Assembly: GCF_963678635.1 (NCBI RefSeq)
Contig: NC_087070.1
Span: 47,223,467 to 47,287,466, forward strand
Reading direction: 5' to 3'
From: Symsagittifera roscoffensis
Lineage: Eukaryota > Xenacoelomorpha > Acoela > Convolutidae
Length of the DNA: 64,000 nt
This document shows positions 53,537 through 64,000 of this stretch, one piece after another. The number at the start of each line of letters is the position of its first letter. Within the stretch, counting starts at the first letter, position 1. Below the pieces are notes generated by a model, which did not search any database, was not told the origin of the DNA, and was given only the letters and a program-made list of their open reading frames with translations. The position numbers were made by a program, and so were the translations under genes.

Positions 53537-53860
53537 CAGGGGCGGATTATAGGGAGTGGGGGTGTCCCCCTTTGGTATTAATTTAAGAAATCCATTTTCG
53601 GTCGAACCTTAAACTCCTAATTTTTTCTAAGGGCGCCTTTGGCGCCAATATACTAATTTTGAAGGGGAGCGCGCAACGGCTTTTTTAATTTTTTTTTCAA
53701 CAATTTGCCTGCGGCGCAGAAAATTTTGTCTCAAAGTAGTGTCTTTGTAATGTTCGCGGACCGCTCGAAAAATCAATTTGTTCGACCTAAACAAAGGTCG
53801 ACCAATTTTTTTGACAAAAAGAGGTCGACGAAAAAGGTAGACAAAATGAATTTGCTTGTT
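53537..53860 (+). repeat. hAT-like MITE copy in intron 1
   Basis: Starts CAGGGGCGGATTATAGGG, contains the GGCGCCTTTGGCGCC hairpin core, GGGGAGCGCGC and GCCTGCGGCGCAGAAAATTTT blocks of the family, and ends in a diverged GGTCGACC-rich stretch. The right end is not clear. Confidence 0.65.
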
Positions 53861-55478
53861 TATGGCAATTTAAGTTAAGCCAAAACAAGCAAGATTATTG
53901 ACTGACAAAAGATTGGGAGGACGCTATTAGCTCAATGGTCTAATTTCAAGCATTCGAAGCAAAAAAGTGACCCAAGCGTTGTGAAGCAAACTTTTTTCTG
54001 ATTGACTTACAGAAGTCGAAAGAAAAACATTCAAAAAAACTACAATTAATATGCATAGTTCTTTCGCCTTGGATTTTCAAACCGCGAAAAATTCGGGTAC
54101 CGACTCTTTAAGCAAGATAAAGTTTTTTTTTATAAAACATGGGGTTCAAATTGTTGATTTGGTTTTCGCTTCTGTTTTGACGAGCTCTGTTCCACTCTGT
54201 GCTACAAGATCTTTTGTAATTTTTGTGTTGATTCAGGATAATTTTTTGTTTCGTGTTTCGTTAAAACTGCAGACTGTTTGTCTCAGCATTTCTTACTATT
54301 CCTTGTTGAGTCGTTACTTATTTTTTATTCAAAAATTTTATTAGAAGTTAGCTTGTAAGCAAGCAAATCGGTTTGTTTAAATTTTAAAAAATTTAAACAG
54401 GTAACACTAAATTTTAAGGCAATAGTATATAAAGTTTGTTTATTCGTAAAAGTTATGACGATTTCAAGTACTTGGTATACGATATAGTACTCCGCAAAGT
54501 TCAAGCTTTATGTTTTCTTTTTTTGTATATGATCGTAGAAAACAAATTTTGAGTCAATATTTACTCTCAAGTATTTGGAAATTTGAACTTTTTCAAATGT
54601 TTTTTTATTCAATGAAATAATTTTTTTGATGTTTAGCAGGCAATCAATTTTTCCAAATTTTGGTGTGTTAAATTTGCTGCCATTTGTTTTTCCCACTCAA
54701 GATTGCTTCATGTATTAGTTTTGATGACCGCATCGGTCGCATAGAACAAAATGAAAAAAAAACTTTTTCTTGCAATTATTTGAGCAATTTTGAATTAAAT
54801 TTTTTTTCCATCAACTTTCAACGGCATTCGGAACCCTCAGGGTTTCGCTCTGATACGAGCAGTCTTGCTTATGTTTTCTCAGATGTTTATATTTGCCTAC
54901 CCACTCTTAACGTCTTGCATTAATAATTACCCAGCATCAAGGTGGACTTGGGATGACGATATTTGGTTTTGTTTTACGATAAACTTTTTTGACTGACAAA
55001 ACATATATTTTTTTCTTACTAAAGTTGCCTTTTGAGCCAATTGGGAACAAGCGCCAAAAAAAAGATTTCGTTCGCCTAAAGAGCATCCGAAATAGCTTGT
55101 TTGAGCTATAGTAGTTCAAATAAACCCTAGTTTGTTTGAGTCTTAGAAATTTTTGCCAAAATTGGCATTTGATATTTCAGGGGAAGGTAGAAGACGTTGA
55201 TTTCATCCGGAAATTGACTTAACTCTGAACGCCAAAAAGGTCCCTCAACGGTACTATGCTACCACGTCAGTTTTTTGGTTCGCTTAAACAAAATTTTTCT
55301 GAAGGATCTTTTGGCGTGCGTTGGTTTTCAATGTCTTTTTTTAGTTGAACTATCGCTTTCTTCTAAAATATCAAAAATACAAAAATCCTATTAGCAAATT
55401 TTGGTTTTACCATAGACAATTTTATGAGAAAACAAACTGAAAATTACTTAAAGTTGTAAGATGATATGTGGCTTTTAC
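53861..55478. other. Intron 1, remaining part
   Basis: No coding exon. At ~53934 TAGCTCAATGG is a perfect polymerase III A box, but no B box follows at tRNA spacing, so at best it is a decayed tRNA-derived SINE. Confidence 0.4.
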
Positions 55479-55552
55479 CTTGAGTTCCTGAACAGTCCAA
55501 ATGAGACAATGAAGAATGACGCTCAGATACATGGAGGAAACGGCAATCGACT
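55479..55552 (-). CDS. Cholinesterase-like gene, exon 1 (5' UTR end, start codon, signal peptide)
   Basis: A candidate exon bounded by an acceptor (gttttag) at its 5' side and a strong donor (CTCAAG|gtaaaa). The ATG at 55532-55530 opens 18 codons, MYLSVILHCLIWTVQELK, a short hydrophobic leader that fits a signal peptide. The donor is phase 0 and matches the phase-0 acceptor of exon 2. The acceptor implies at least one further 5' UTR exon upstream, not identified. Too short for ORF-based detection; called from splice sites, phase and the leader. A Tc1/mariner-like MITE ends 50 bp upstream. Confidence 0.55.
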
Positions 55553-55601
55553 CTAAAACAACGCATAAAACCGAAACTGAAATTCGAAGTTTTCAATAAT
55601 A

Positions 55602-56258
55602 CAGTGCTGATTTACATTATCCGGACAAAATGAATAAAATTTGAATTTTCAATTACATTTTTTTCAAATTGTGTTAAGATTAGACAAAAACAAAAGTTGC
55701 TTAGAATTTCATCAGAATCGATAGGTCATTTGACTCTTTTCAGACAATCAAGTATAACGGTGAAACTGCTTTGTTAATTGATAAGAAATATATATCACAA
55801 GAGCTTCTTACACAGCCCAACAAAATTTTAGAAGGCTAAATCTGCAAAAATCTGTTGAGAGAAATCATTTTTGCTTGATTTTCAAGAAACGTGATTTTTA
55901 ATATGTAAAACCAAAAAACTTTGATTAAAAACAAATTTTAAACACTTTACACAAAATTTTGGATATTCAGCCCTTGTTGGGCTGTAAAAGAAGCTTCTTG
56001 TGATATATTTTCCTCGTCAATTAAAAAAAAGTTTCAGCGCACTTCTTGACTGTCTGAAAAAATTCAAAATGACCCATTTTTGGGATAAAATTAAGGTTGA
56101 GAATTTCGGAGAAAAAATTGCACCATATTAATTGTGATGAAATTCTAAACAACTTTTGTTTCTTCACTTTTTGTCTAATTTTAACACAAATTGAGAAAAA
56201 AATGTATTTGAAAATTCAAATTTTATTCATTTTGTCCGGATAATTTAAATCAGCACTG
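55602..56258. mobile_element. Tc1/mariner-like MITE upstream of exon 1
   Basis: 657 bp with long inverted arms: CAGTGCTGATTTACATTATC … and GATAATTTAAATCAGCACTG, continuing as GGACAAAATGAATAAAATTT / AAATTTTATTCATTTTGTCC and beyond for over 100 bp. The left end is preceded by TA; the right side reads TT, so the TA duplication is imperfect. CAGTG ends, TA target and no coding capacity fit a Tc1/mariner/pogo-type non-autonomous element. It sits 50 bp upstream of exon 1 and could supply hairpin RNA or affect the 5' end of the host gene. Confidence 0.8.
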
Positions 56259-56844
56259 TTTAATTTTGATGTAATACAGACGCAAAAAAAATGTGCATCA
56301 CCCGTAAAAAAAAAGTTTGTTTGTATTTTTAACCGTAGGGACGTCAGAAAAGGGTTCGGGCTGTCAACAAAACTCTCGCAAACAACGGAGAATTCGTTGT
56401 ACAACTTACATGAGAACCTTGCTAAGATATTTAGTTTTAGAACAACTTTTTCATCCCAAAGTTTATTTTCTTTTGCCGTTTTCCATCGTTTTCCGCGTAC
56501 AAGAACACTTTTTTGACGGTCTTTGATTACATAGTCAACTAATTGTTCCACGTTTTATAACCAGCTATATCTTCACAAACAGATTTATTCATCATTTGAT
56601 CTCAAATAATAACAGAGAAAACGTCAAAATCATGAAGAAACTTTTGTTCGTTTAATTGGTTGAAAAGTAAAAGATCAAATTTTATGCCCCGTGACTGTGT
56701 GTTTAAAACAGTTTTCTTCAAAATTTATACTTATTGTGTGGACATAATTGACCTGGGGTACTCATTCAGAAAATTTAAAAGCATATTAATTGGTTCAACC
56801 CAGGGCGACCAACTAACAATGCGGGCTAATCCGGCGGTTGTGTA
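56259..56844. other. Spacer between MITE and decayed gypsy relic
   Basis: No recognisable exon or repeat end. The last part (56660-56840) may be worn gag sequence of the relic that follows, but nothing diagnostic is readable. Confidence 0.35.
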
Positions 56845-57103
56845 AAACGAGAGCTCATAAACGGGGTGATTGGACAACGGTTAGACAAATGCCATAACTG
56901 TGGAAACCTATTGAAAGCTAATCATTGGGAGTATCGCAAAGCTTAGAACATAAATTACGATAATTGCGGTAACAGAGGAATTTTTGTTGAGAATTGTATA
57001 GAAAAAGTGGCGGTCAATAAAGTGAATGGATTGTACGATTTAAACGTTATCAGAAAGTTTGAGGAACAGAATGACGACGAAATTGATTATTCGCCATGAG
57101 AAC
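56845..57103 (+). pseudogene. Gag nucleocapsid relic with two worn zinc knuckles
   Basis: One frame reads KRELINGVIGQRLDKCHNCG then, after an in-frame stop, NYDNCGNRGIFVENCIEKV. The first knuckle keeps CHNC and a later His; the second has lost its first Cys (Tyr) and its His. The order and spacing fit gypsy nucleocapsids. Confidence 0.65.
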
Positions 57104-57654
57104 AGTTATGGACAATGACAGACAGGAAAATTGAAAAATGTTGGACATTAGGATTGGGAAAAGTCGGCGGCAAGCCGAATTCCAAATAAATTGTCCAAGT
57201 CCTGTATCGTATATTTCGCCAGCAACATTACACAAGTTAGAAAAAAGAGAAGCTTCTGGGCATCAAAGTGGTTCCAAAGGAGATATCCCAATTTGTTTTA
57301 CAGTGCAACGGATAACGTCATCCAGATAAACGGGAGTATCTCCGTCGTTATATAATCGAAAGGCTGTACAGCCAGAGCCGCAGATTTCTACATCACGGAA
57401 GGGGGACAACCGAATATACTTGGAAATAAGGTTTACCCGCATTAGAAATCGAAGTATGGCAGATTCCGTCTTCTAAAACAGTTAATGAAAGAGGGGGTGT
57501 TTCAGAGACAATCGAAATTGAAGATTCCGCAGATCAGCGTAAGTATATTAATTGTATACTATATGAGTTTCAGGAACTGTTTGTTACCAAAAAGAATATT
57601 GAGAAAAAGTGAAGTCTGAACACAGTTTCACCAACTGTTTTGTCCCATAGAGAC

Positions 57655-58890
57655 AAATGAAGAAGAATTCTAATACCCGTATTACCTCAAATTGAAAGAA
57701 CATTTCATGGCCTCATAGACGACGGTTACATCGTGATTTTGGGCAAATGTACTGAAGATTGTTTTATCTTATCAACGGTACTAACGGCAAAAGGAGACTT
57801 AGGAATAGATTTATTGGAGTCGATATCAGTTGACAAACATGAATGAGCTAGTAGACAACGTGACTTTAGCCATTAGCGGGGATACGGCAAAATTGACATG
57901 GTTTTCAAATATTGACATAAAATATGCATACTCGCGGATCGCGACTTAGCGAGGAAACAAGTCAGCAAAGTATTTTAACTAAAGTGGGAGGATACTTAAC
58001 AGGAATATAAGGGCTCAAAACAGGCTTCTATGGAATAGGGATATGCCTATTGAGTTTCAACGTGTCATGGACTATGTGTTGCGTCATTTGCCTGGAGTAT
58101 GTCTACTTGAGTCGCTATAGCAACCCGGGGTTCCGCGGAACGCCATCAGTGAGAACTTCGGAGAACCTTACCGATATTGAATGATGTTAAAACTTTTTTC
58201 AAATGAAGCATGTGCATCATTTTTGATTAGGAAATTGAACGATTGGGATTTAAATTATCAAACAAAGGTATTGAGCCTGTAGGAAGAAATGTAGATTAAA
58301 TATTAAAATTGAATAATTTCGAAAACATATTGGATTTTTGATCACTGATTGGGTCGATTAACCGAGTCATACGCTTCATCCCGATTTTAGCGGAAGCGAC
58401 GGAACCTTTCCGAGGTTTAATGAAAGAATATTCGAGGTTGAATGGGAACCAAAACGTGGGGAAACCTTTGAAAGGATGTAGGTACAGTAAATGATTTTCT
58501 ACAAACCCATCATTTTGATGTGAAAAAAAGACACAAAAATAAAACCCGTAATATCGAAAAAAAGGTCTTGGGGCTGAATTAGAACAATTACACGCCGAGG
58601 ATTTGAAACCAATTTGCTATGCGTTCCGGTTTTTGAACGAAGCGGAGTTGAAAAATAGTGTCATCTAATTGGATTTATTGGTGGTCGTATGGGCCGTGAC
58701 TAATTTTCAGAACTATTTGCTTGAAGCTTCTTTCAAGATAATAACAGATCACAAAGATTTACCGGGGAAGCATATGAGATTATGGACTACTTATGACACG
58801 ATCCAGTGCGTGAGGCAGCAAAAGTTTCGCAACTGGACTACAGTTTTGTTGTGGCACAAGTTAATGCAAAACATGGTGTAATAAACTGGT
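57655..58890 (+). pseudogene. Gypsy RT and RNase H relic
   Basis: Readable blocks, in different frames: RRILIPVLPQIERTFHGLID with GYIVILGKCTEDCFI (RT start), DIKYAYSRIA, GLKTGFYGIG, VMDYVLRHLPGVC (the residues before the catalytic YxDD, which is itself lost), then GAELEQLHAEDLKPICYAFR, FLNEAELKN and LLVVVWAVTNFQNYLLEASF with KIITDHKDL (RNase H). At least ten stops or shifts. Integrase is not seen, so the region between RNase H and the LTR is deleted. Confidence 0.75.
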
Positions 58891-58967
58891 GTGATAAAAG
58901 AATCTGACGTAACAGACACAGAAAAATGATAATTTTTGTAGTAAATCGTTAATTTATCGAGGGAGGA

Positions 58968-59156
58968 TGTGATGTAAAGGTCATTCTATGATCTTAAAAC
59001 ATATGTATTAGGATTATTATTATCATTGAGTAACGTCTTATGGCTCTCAATGTCATTGTTACAGTTACCGTAGAGTGAATGTACAGCCGGTGGCTGGGGT
59101 AAGAGTACTGAAATCAAGTTAACTGTTTACCTTTATCGCTTAGCAAAAATATCACA
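58968..59156 (+). repeat. Candidate 3' LTR of the decayed gypsy element
   Basis: Starts TGTGATGTAAAGG after a purine-rich tract and ends GCAAAAATATCACA; the ends TGTGAT/ATCACA are inverted and have TG...CA. 189 bp is short but within the range of small gypsy LTRs. Without a second copy the right end is provisional. Confidence 0.5.
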
Positions 59157-60289
59157 GAGTAGTTCAAGTGCATGCTTCTACAGTTGACTTGAGTTTTTTT
59201 GGGCAAAAACATCAAAACATATTGAAATTTGATCTAAAAAATCAGTTAAAACAAAGAACCATCTGGTAGATATGGTAAAACAAAAAGCTTTTTTCAGAAA
59301 AAAAATGAGAAAGTAAAATATAATTCGGTCACCTTGATTTAAGTGTTATAACCCGTGCTCTTGAACTAACTATGATGTTTAGACATCAGTTCCCCTAATG
59401 CGATTTTTGATGGAACGTAAATTACCTTCAGCCCAACATTCCGTTAATATCTCAAAAAGTCTCAAACAAATTTTCCGATGAAATATCTTAAAAAGTCTTG
59501 AATAATTTTAAAGATTCCTTTTCTTGTAAGCATATAGCTTGAATTTCAGTTTTGAAAGAAGTTTAAAATAACTATAAAACTGAACATATCAATTAAGTCA
59601 GCAGATTTGAATCAAAATGATTAGTTGATTGATATGCGAACTGCCGATGTTCATATCATGTTTTCTGATTCATTGCCTACCTTAACAAAGATAGCCGGTC
59701 ACCGTACATGTAGGACGGTGGTTTTATCACCAGTAAAAAGACAACTCATTTCTCAAAAGAAATTTTATTTTTCACTAACTTTGTTAAAACTAAAATTGAA
59801 TAAAAAAATCCTGGCCTTTAGATTGGATATCATAAAAAGTGTCTTCAGCGTCATCAAAAGATATTTAGTTTGAAAATAACAAAAAATTAAAAAATTTCTC
59901 GACAGAGAAGCAATTTGTTTTGATTTTTTCTGCGTGGTGTGGTAAAAGGGTCTGACGTAACACTTTAATTAGGGCATATTCAAAAATCATAGTAAATAAT
60001 TTCGATTTTTTTATATTTGTTTTGCACAAAGTTAATTGAATTTACTAAAATTGCGCTCAAAGTAGTGCTCCCAAATCTGAGTTAATTTCTTCAAAAGCCT
60101 GTTTGCTCTCTTTTTTTTTAGCTCAAAATATAAATAAAGGTGAAAATCTTTTAAATTAGTTTTTCTCGATATTGAGGAATACTTTTGAAAACTTTTTAAC
60201 GTCGTTCGAATCAAGACTAAAAAAACGTCAATTAAGTATATCACCGCTCCGATGATAATTTATGGTACATATTTTTGTGTGGAAAAAAA
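59157..60289. other. AT-rich non-coding DNA
   Basis: No gene seen. The phrase GGTGTGGTAAAAGGGTCTGACGTAACA near 59937 resembles GGTGTGATAAAAGAATCTGACGTAACA near 58891, beside the gypsy relic, so a fragment of the same element may continue here. Confidence 0.4.
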
Positions 60290-62080
60290 TTAAACCAAAC
60301 ACGAATACAAAGTTTTTCTGCTTTTATCACATGGTCGGGACAATGAAGTGTTACTCACTTTGTTTCAAATTTAATTAATTCGTGATTGAGATTTTAAGGA
60401 GCAACTCTAGTCAGACATTTTAAATAACAATAAGTTTAGACGAAATTGGGTAAAGATAACCGTCAATTTATTATACTTTTAAAAAAAACTGAGAACCTAT
60501 TAACTATTTTTTTCGGTAAGATTTAATGTGAGTATAGCCTAATATTGCATTTGTTTTTTTTTAAGTTAATCTTTGAAGCGAGTTTTCGTAACCCATTATT
60601 TCATTTGTTTTGCATAATAAGTTTTGAAGTGGTATCAAGTAACCTAAAGAAATTATTGTCTGAAAAAAGTTAAAAAGCGTCAATGAGAGTTGCTAGTTTT
60701 TGGCACTGTTTTAGCTTTCAGTGTATAATGTTTATTTTAGTAGAAAGGTTTATAGCTAGTTGGAAATTGTTAAATTCATTCAGAATAAATGACGTCCTTT
60801 GAAATAGATTGGTGTCAGGACAAATTATTCTAATTTCATGTCATTCGTGTTTGTATATTGATTTTTTGATTTTTTTTTCAAGTTATTCTGAACTGGTATC
60901 ATTCGTTCGTAGTTTTATACCTTGACATCAAACAAAAACGGCCGAATTTGAACATATCAAAAAATTATAATTTCAAAACATTGCTCTTGAAGCACATTAA
61001 TTGATTAATGATTTGAGATCAAGGTTACGTAACGGTCTGATGACGAGTAATTGACAACAAAAATATTTAAAAAAATTGTTAAACAAGTTGATAAATAATT
61101 TCACAACTCTTTTTTAAAATCTTAAAAAATTATATGTCAAAGAAATTCCCGAAGAAAGCTTCAAAAACTAAACTTTCAAGACTTTTATCAGAATTTTGAA
61201 TAGCTCTTTCTAGTCTAAATTGCAATGCAAATTAAACTTTTTGAATTGGCTGTCTTCGACCACTGACATTTTATGCTGTTGGCTGTGTTTGCATGAAAAA
61301 AACACACAACAGAAACCATATTTTTCTTCACCTCACGTTTGATCAATTGTTGCAGAGAAAAACGATCGTTGGGAACACACCCGAACACAAAGTTCTTCCA
61401 CATTTTTGAAATGGTCGGAGCAATGAAGTTTTACTGAATTTACTGGTTTTACTGTTTTTTTTTTCATTTGGATCATAAGTTAATTGATTGGAAATATGTT
61501 TTAAGGGTTAGCTCTATTTACCAGTTTGAGATAATGTTTACTTTAGACAATACTGTGTTAAGACAGCTCTAAAAACTAGCTCAGCTTTTAACTGAGTTTG
61601 ATAACGTATTAACATTTTTTTAAGTTTCAGCTCTGAAATGAGTTTTGGTAGCTTGCTTAATATTTCAATAGTTTTTAAAAGTTAGGCTTTGATATGAGTC
61701 TTTATGGCCAATTAATTCATTTGTTTTGAAATTCGTGATATTTCAAGGAAATTTCAATGAAAATAGCCAAGATTATTGACTTAAAAGATTTTTGGCGCTG
61801 CCTTAGCTTCTAGCGTTTGACATTTAAATTTAGTAAAAGAAATTTTTTCATTCGAATTTGAAATTAGATAATTGCATTGACATGAAATTGAAATAGGAGC
61901 AAGTGAATTTGGTGACAGGGGCACAAATTACCCAATTTTTTGTTTTTTTCTTAAAATAATTTATCTTTGTTCATATTCCACTTTTTGAAACTTTTTCGGA
62001 ACTGGTACCGTTTTGCCGTTTTTTAAAGTATATTTAAGCCGAGTAAAAATGGCCGTAGAAATTATTGAAAAAAATCATAT
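60290..62080. repeat. Old tandem duplication, two diverged copies ~1.1 kb apart
   Basis: Copy 1 (~60290-60990) and copy 2 (~61370-62080) share in the same order TGGTCGGRRCAATGAAGT, TTAAGG-GYARCTCTA, TTTTGGCRCTG-YTTAGCTT, GGTGWCAGG and GAACTGGTAYC with GGCCG. Identity is patchy (roughly two thirds by eye). No coding potential. Confidence 0.6.
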
Positions 62081-62156
62081 GACATTTTAATTAATTTTCA
62101 TCTTTTTCACATTTCATTTTAAAAATTTGTCGTTGTTTTGGAGCAAATGAAGCCCG

Positions 62157-63728
62157 CACTGACAAAAATGGTTTCCAGTCGATTTAAATTGATTTTAAAT
62201 CGATTTTAAATCGATCCAAATAGATTAACCATGTACATTTTACGCACTTAAATGGATTTTAAATCGATTTAAATCGATCTTTTTGAAAATTTTATATCGA
62301 TTTAAGTGTCTAAAAAATCGATTTAAAAAGATTTCGATGGATTTTCCGACTCACTAGAATCCATCAGAATCTCACTTAAATCCATCAGCATCTCACTTAA
62401 ATCCATTTTAAATTGATTTAAATTGATCTTTTGAAAATTTTAAATCGATTTAAGCGTCAAAAAAAATTCATTTGAATCGCTCGATTTCGATGGATTTTAC
62501 GACTCACTAAAATCGATTTTTTTTGCTAACAAGGCAAAAAAACATGCAATTTAGAAAACTAATTGAAATACTTTCTTCTTGGTTTTTTAAACAAAAACGC
62601 ACATGCCAGATGTTTCAGAATTCAAGAAATAAATAAAAAAAATAGTTAATATAAACCAGATTTTGAGCTCAAAAATATGCAATAAAATTATTAAAAAACT
62701 ATCAATGTAAATCAGATATTGGGCAAACAACAATGTATTAAATAGAGAAAAACTTCGCTAAAAATCAACGTTTGACCTCAAAATTATGCAACGAAAATCT
62801 AGAAAATCATCCTTGTAAATCAGATTTTGTGCATTAACATATGTAACAAATCAAGAAAACTGTCAAAATAAACCAGAAATTAAAAAATAAATTACCTAAA
62901 AACTAGGAAGATTTAACCAATGGCCATTATATCAATATCAAGCTATGATATTGGGCTACAGATAGCAACAAACATTTTTAAATAGTTCTTCGAGACACAA
63001 GAGAAATAAGCAAAGCAGTGGGACGAGCCACGATTTTAAAAAAAAACCAATTTTTCACTAAAAAATTAATTACCTAAAAACTAGGAAGATTTAACCAATG
63101 GCCATTATATCAATATCAAGCTACGATGTTGGGCTACAGATAGTAACACACATTTTTGAATAGTTCTTCGAGACAGAGGAGAAATAAGCAAAGCTGTGGG
63201 ACGAAACACGATTTTTCGAAAAAACCAATTTTTCACTAAAAAATTAATTTCCTAAAAACTAGGAAGATTTAACCCGAGATTCTCTCCGTGGCGTAGCGAG
63301 AGTCTCTGTATCCTCCGAGGTGGGGCATTTTACATTCATTTTAGTCAATTTTACAAGCATTAGTTTTACAAGGGTTAGTTTTGCAAGCATTTTAGTCAAT
63401 TTTGGTATTTGTAACGACACGTAACAAAAATTTTCATTTTTTTTCTGTGATTCGAAAATTGAAAGAAAAAAAAGAAGAGAAAAAAAATCAATTTGGATCG
63501 ATTTCATTTTAGGTCAGATTTAAGAACCATTCAAATCGATTTAAAATCGACTGGAATCGATTTTTTTAGCGTTGAAGTTAAATCGATTTAAATCGATTTA
63601 AAATCGATCCAAATCGACCTGAAACTTGGTTTTGATTAACTTACTTTTTTTACAACTTAAATCGATTTCAATCTAATCTGCATACTTTTTTCATTTTTAA
63701 AATCGATCTAAATCCATTTTTGTCAGTG
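62157..63728. mobile_element. Non-autonomous terminal-inverted-repeat element rich in AAATCGATTT
   Basis: 1572 bp bounded by perfect 15-bp inverted repeats, CACTGACAAAAATGG and CCATTTTTGTCAGTG. Both ends continue into many AAATCGATTT words (62177-62520 and 63485-63715), which are themselves palindromic. The centre holds 178-bp tandem repeats. No open frame for a transposase and no convincing target duplication (…AGCCCG | AGGGAG…). CACTG ends occur in several DNA transposon superfamilies, so it is left unassigned. Confidence 0.75.
62890..63278 (+). repeat. 178-bp tandem repeat, ~2.2 copies, inside the TIR element
   Basis: Copies start AATTACCTAAAAACTAGGAA at 62890 and 63068, and a partial third (AATTTCCTAAAAACTAGGAA) at 63246. 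The first two are ~93-95% alike, including GGCCATTATATCAATATCAA and AGTTCTTCGAGACA. Satellite-like tandem repeats in the middle of non-autonomous elements are known in many animals. Confidence 0.88.
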
Positions 63729-64000
63729 AGGGAGCCCTGAAAAAAGTTGCAAACAATTAGTTTGTGTAGTTTTTTATCGGAATGAAAAATGATTGCTGTT
63801 AGCACTAAACGCGAAAAATGCTCCGGCATATAAAAGGCGTAACTGCTCCTCCACACCGTCGCCCCCGCCGCCTGAGGTTCGATCCCCTCACAACCCAAAG
63901 GTCACTTAGAGCAAACAAATCACATCAATTTTCAGAAGCTGACTGACCCTAATTGTTTTCCAAATGTTTCTTTTGCGCCACCATATGCTAATTCCAAGGG
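63729..64000. other. Right edge, non-coding
   Basis: No gene recognised. GAGGTTCGATCCCCTC (63876-63891) looks like a tRNA T-arm/B box on the plus strand, but no A box lies at the right distance, so it may be a worn SINE head. Confidence 0.4.

Larger units (their letters stand above)
2494..55552 (-). other. Cholinesterase-like (type-B carboxylesterase fold) gene locus, 5' part, inactive catalytic site
   Basis: Eight exons on the minus strand join with consistent phases into ~403 residues: signal peptide, 39-residue N-terminal segment, then the alpha/beta-hydrolase fold of cholinesterases. Family landmarks seen: FYGGIPYAKTPVG, SSDCLYLNIW with an upstream Cys that can form the first conserved disulfide, NVALYDVKMALEWVHENI, IVLMSGKG and TPVIDGD. 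The HGGG oxyanion loop reads YEED and the GxSxG elbow reads GAGTG, so the nucleophile serine is Gly. Loss of both is typical of adhesion-type relatives (neuroligin, neurotactin, gliotactin), so a cell-surface or secreted binding role is inferred. The C-terminal part of the domain, any membrane segment and the 3' end lie beyond the left edge. Introns are about 2.1, 8.1, 0.55, 1.1, 1.5, 37.9 and 0.58 kb; the 37.9-kb one holds the nested retrotransposons. Orthology within the family cannot be decided here. Confidence 0.9.
56845..59156 (+). mobile_element. Decayed Ty3/gypsy retrotransposon, 5'-truncated
   Basis: Plus-strand relic with gag zinc knuckles, RT and RNase H fragments in changing frames with many stops, followed by a polypurine tract (CGAGGGAGGATG) and a 189-bp candidate 3' LTR. 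No 5' LTR was found. Much older than the giant element and not closely related to it. It lies in the 5' flank of the host gene. Confidence 0.8.

Noticed and set aside
53930-53990. tRNA gene starting at the perfect A box TAGCTCAATGG
   Set aside because: No B box or T-arm at the right distance; no cloverleaf.
63820-63900. tRNA gene near GGTTCGATCCCC
   Set aside because: B box only; no A box or acceptor stem.

Overview
The window is nuclear DNA of a multicellular animal. It carries a spliced gene with GT/AG introns whose eight recognisable exons lie on the minus strand and together encode the first ~400 residues of a secreted cholinesterase/carboxylesterase-fold protein. Around and inside its introns are animal-type mobile elements (BEL/Pao, Ty3/gypsy, hAT-like and Tc1/mariner-like). 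The AT-rich non-coding DNA and BEL/Pao abundance suggest an invertebrate, but the phylum cannot be fixed from this sequence.

Host gene. Exons run from right to left: 55.5 kb (start codon and signal peptide), 53.3, 45.1, 44.3, 43.1, 41.4, 3.4 and 2.6 kb. All splice phases agree, and the gene continues off the left edge. The serine nucleophile and the HGGG oxyanion hole are both replaced, so the product is probably a non-enzymatic, adhesion-type relative (neuroligin/neurotactin-like). Intron 6 is ~37.9 kb and is almost entirely nested transposon.

Nested transposons in intron 6. A BEL/Pao element (7596-41204, minus strand, ~9.0 kb once the insertion is removed) carries gag, protease, RT, RNase H and integrase. 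It is broken by two frameshifts and three TGA codons. Its LTR holds a tRNA-like pair of A and B boxes. Its left (3') LTR, with ~1 kb of flank, has been tandemly duplicated (4993-8102). Inside its RT gene, just after the YMDD motif, sits a giant Ty3/gypsy-like retrotransposon (10681-35266, plus strand, 24,586 bp). That element has two 924-bp LTRs that differ at only about a dozen positions.

The giant element is the most interesting content. From 5' to 3' it has: a ~3-kb leader with an array of TCCGGAGGGGTC motifs; gag (858 codons); a stop codon inside the second zinc knuckle; protease-RT-RNase H; a one-base frameshift; and a long RNase H-spacer-integrase reading frame ending in what looks like a macrodomain of the TARG1/OARD1 type. 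It then carries ~9 kb of non-standard cargo: a 1470-aa protein with a canonical SGNH/GDSL hydrolase domain and possibly a second degenerate one, a 1301-aa protein of unknown kind, and a 194-codon same-frame continuation after a TGA. Copies of its polypurine tract (GTCCGGGGAG) recur inside pol.

Right third (45-64 kb). Introns 1 and 2 and the 5' flank hold AT-rich DNA with repeat fragments, a perfect 31-bp-arm hairpin (45828-45903), a Tc1/mariner-like MITE 50 bp upstream of exon 1, a decayed gypsy element (56.8-59.2 kb), an old 1.1-kb tandem duplication (60.3-62.1 kb), and a 1.57-kb terminal-inverted-repeat element with internal 178-bp tandem repeats (62157-63728). No other host gene was recognised.
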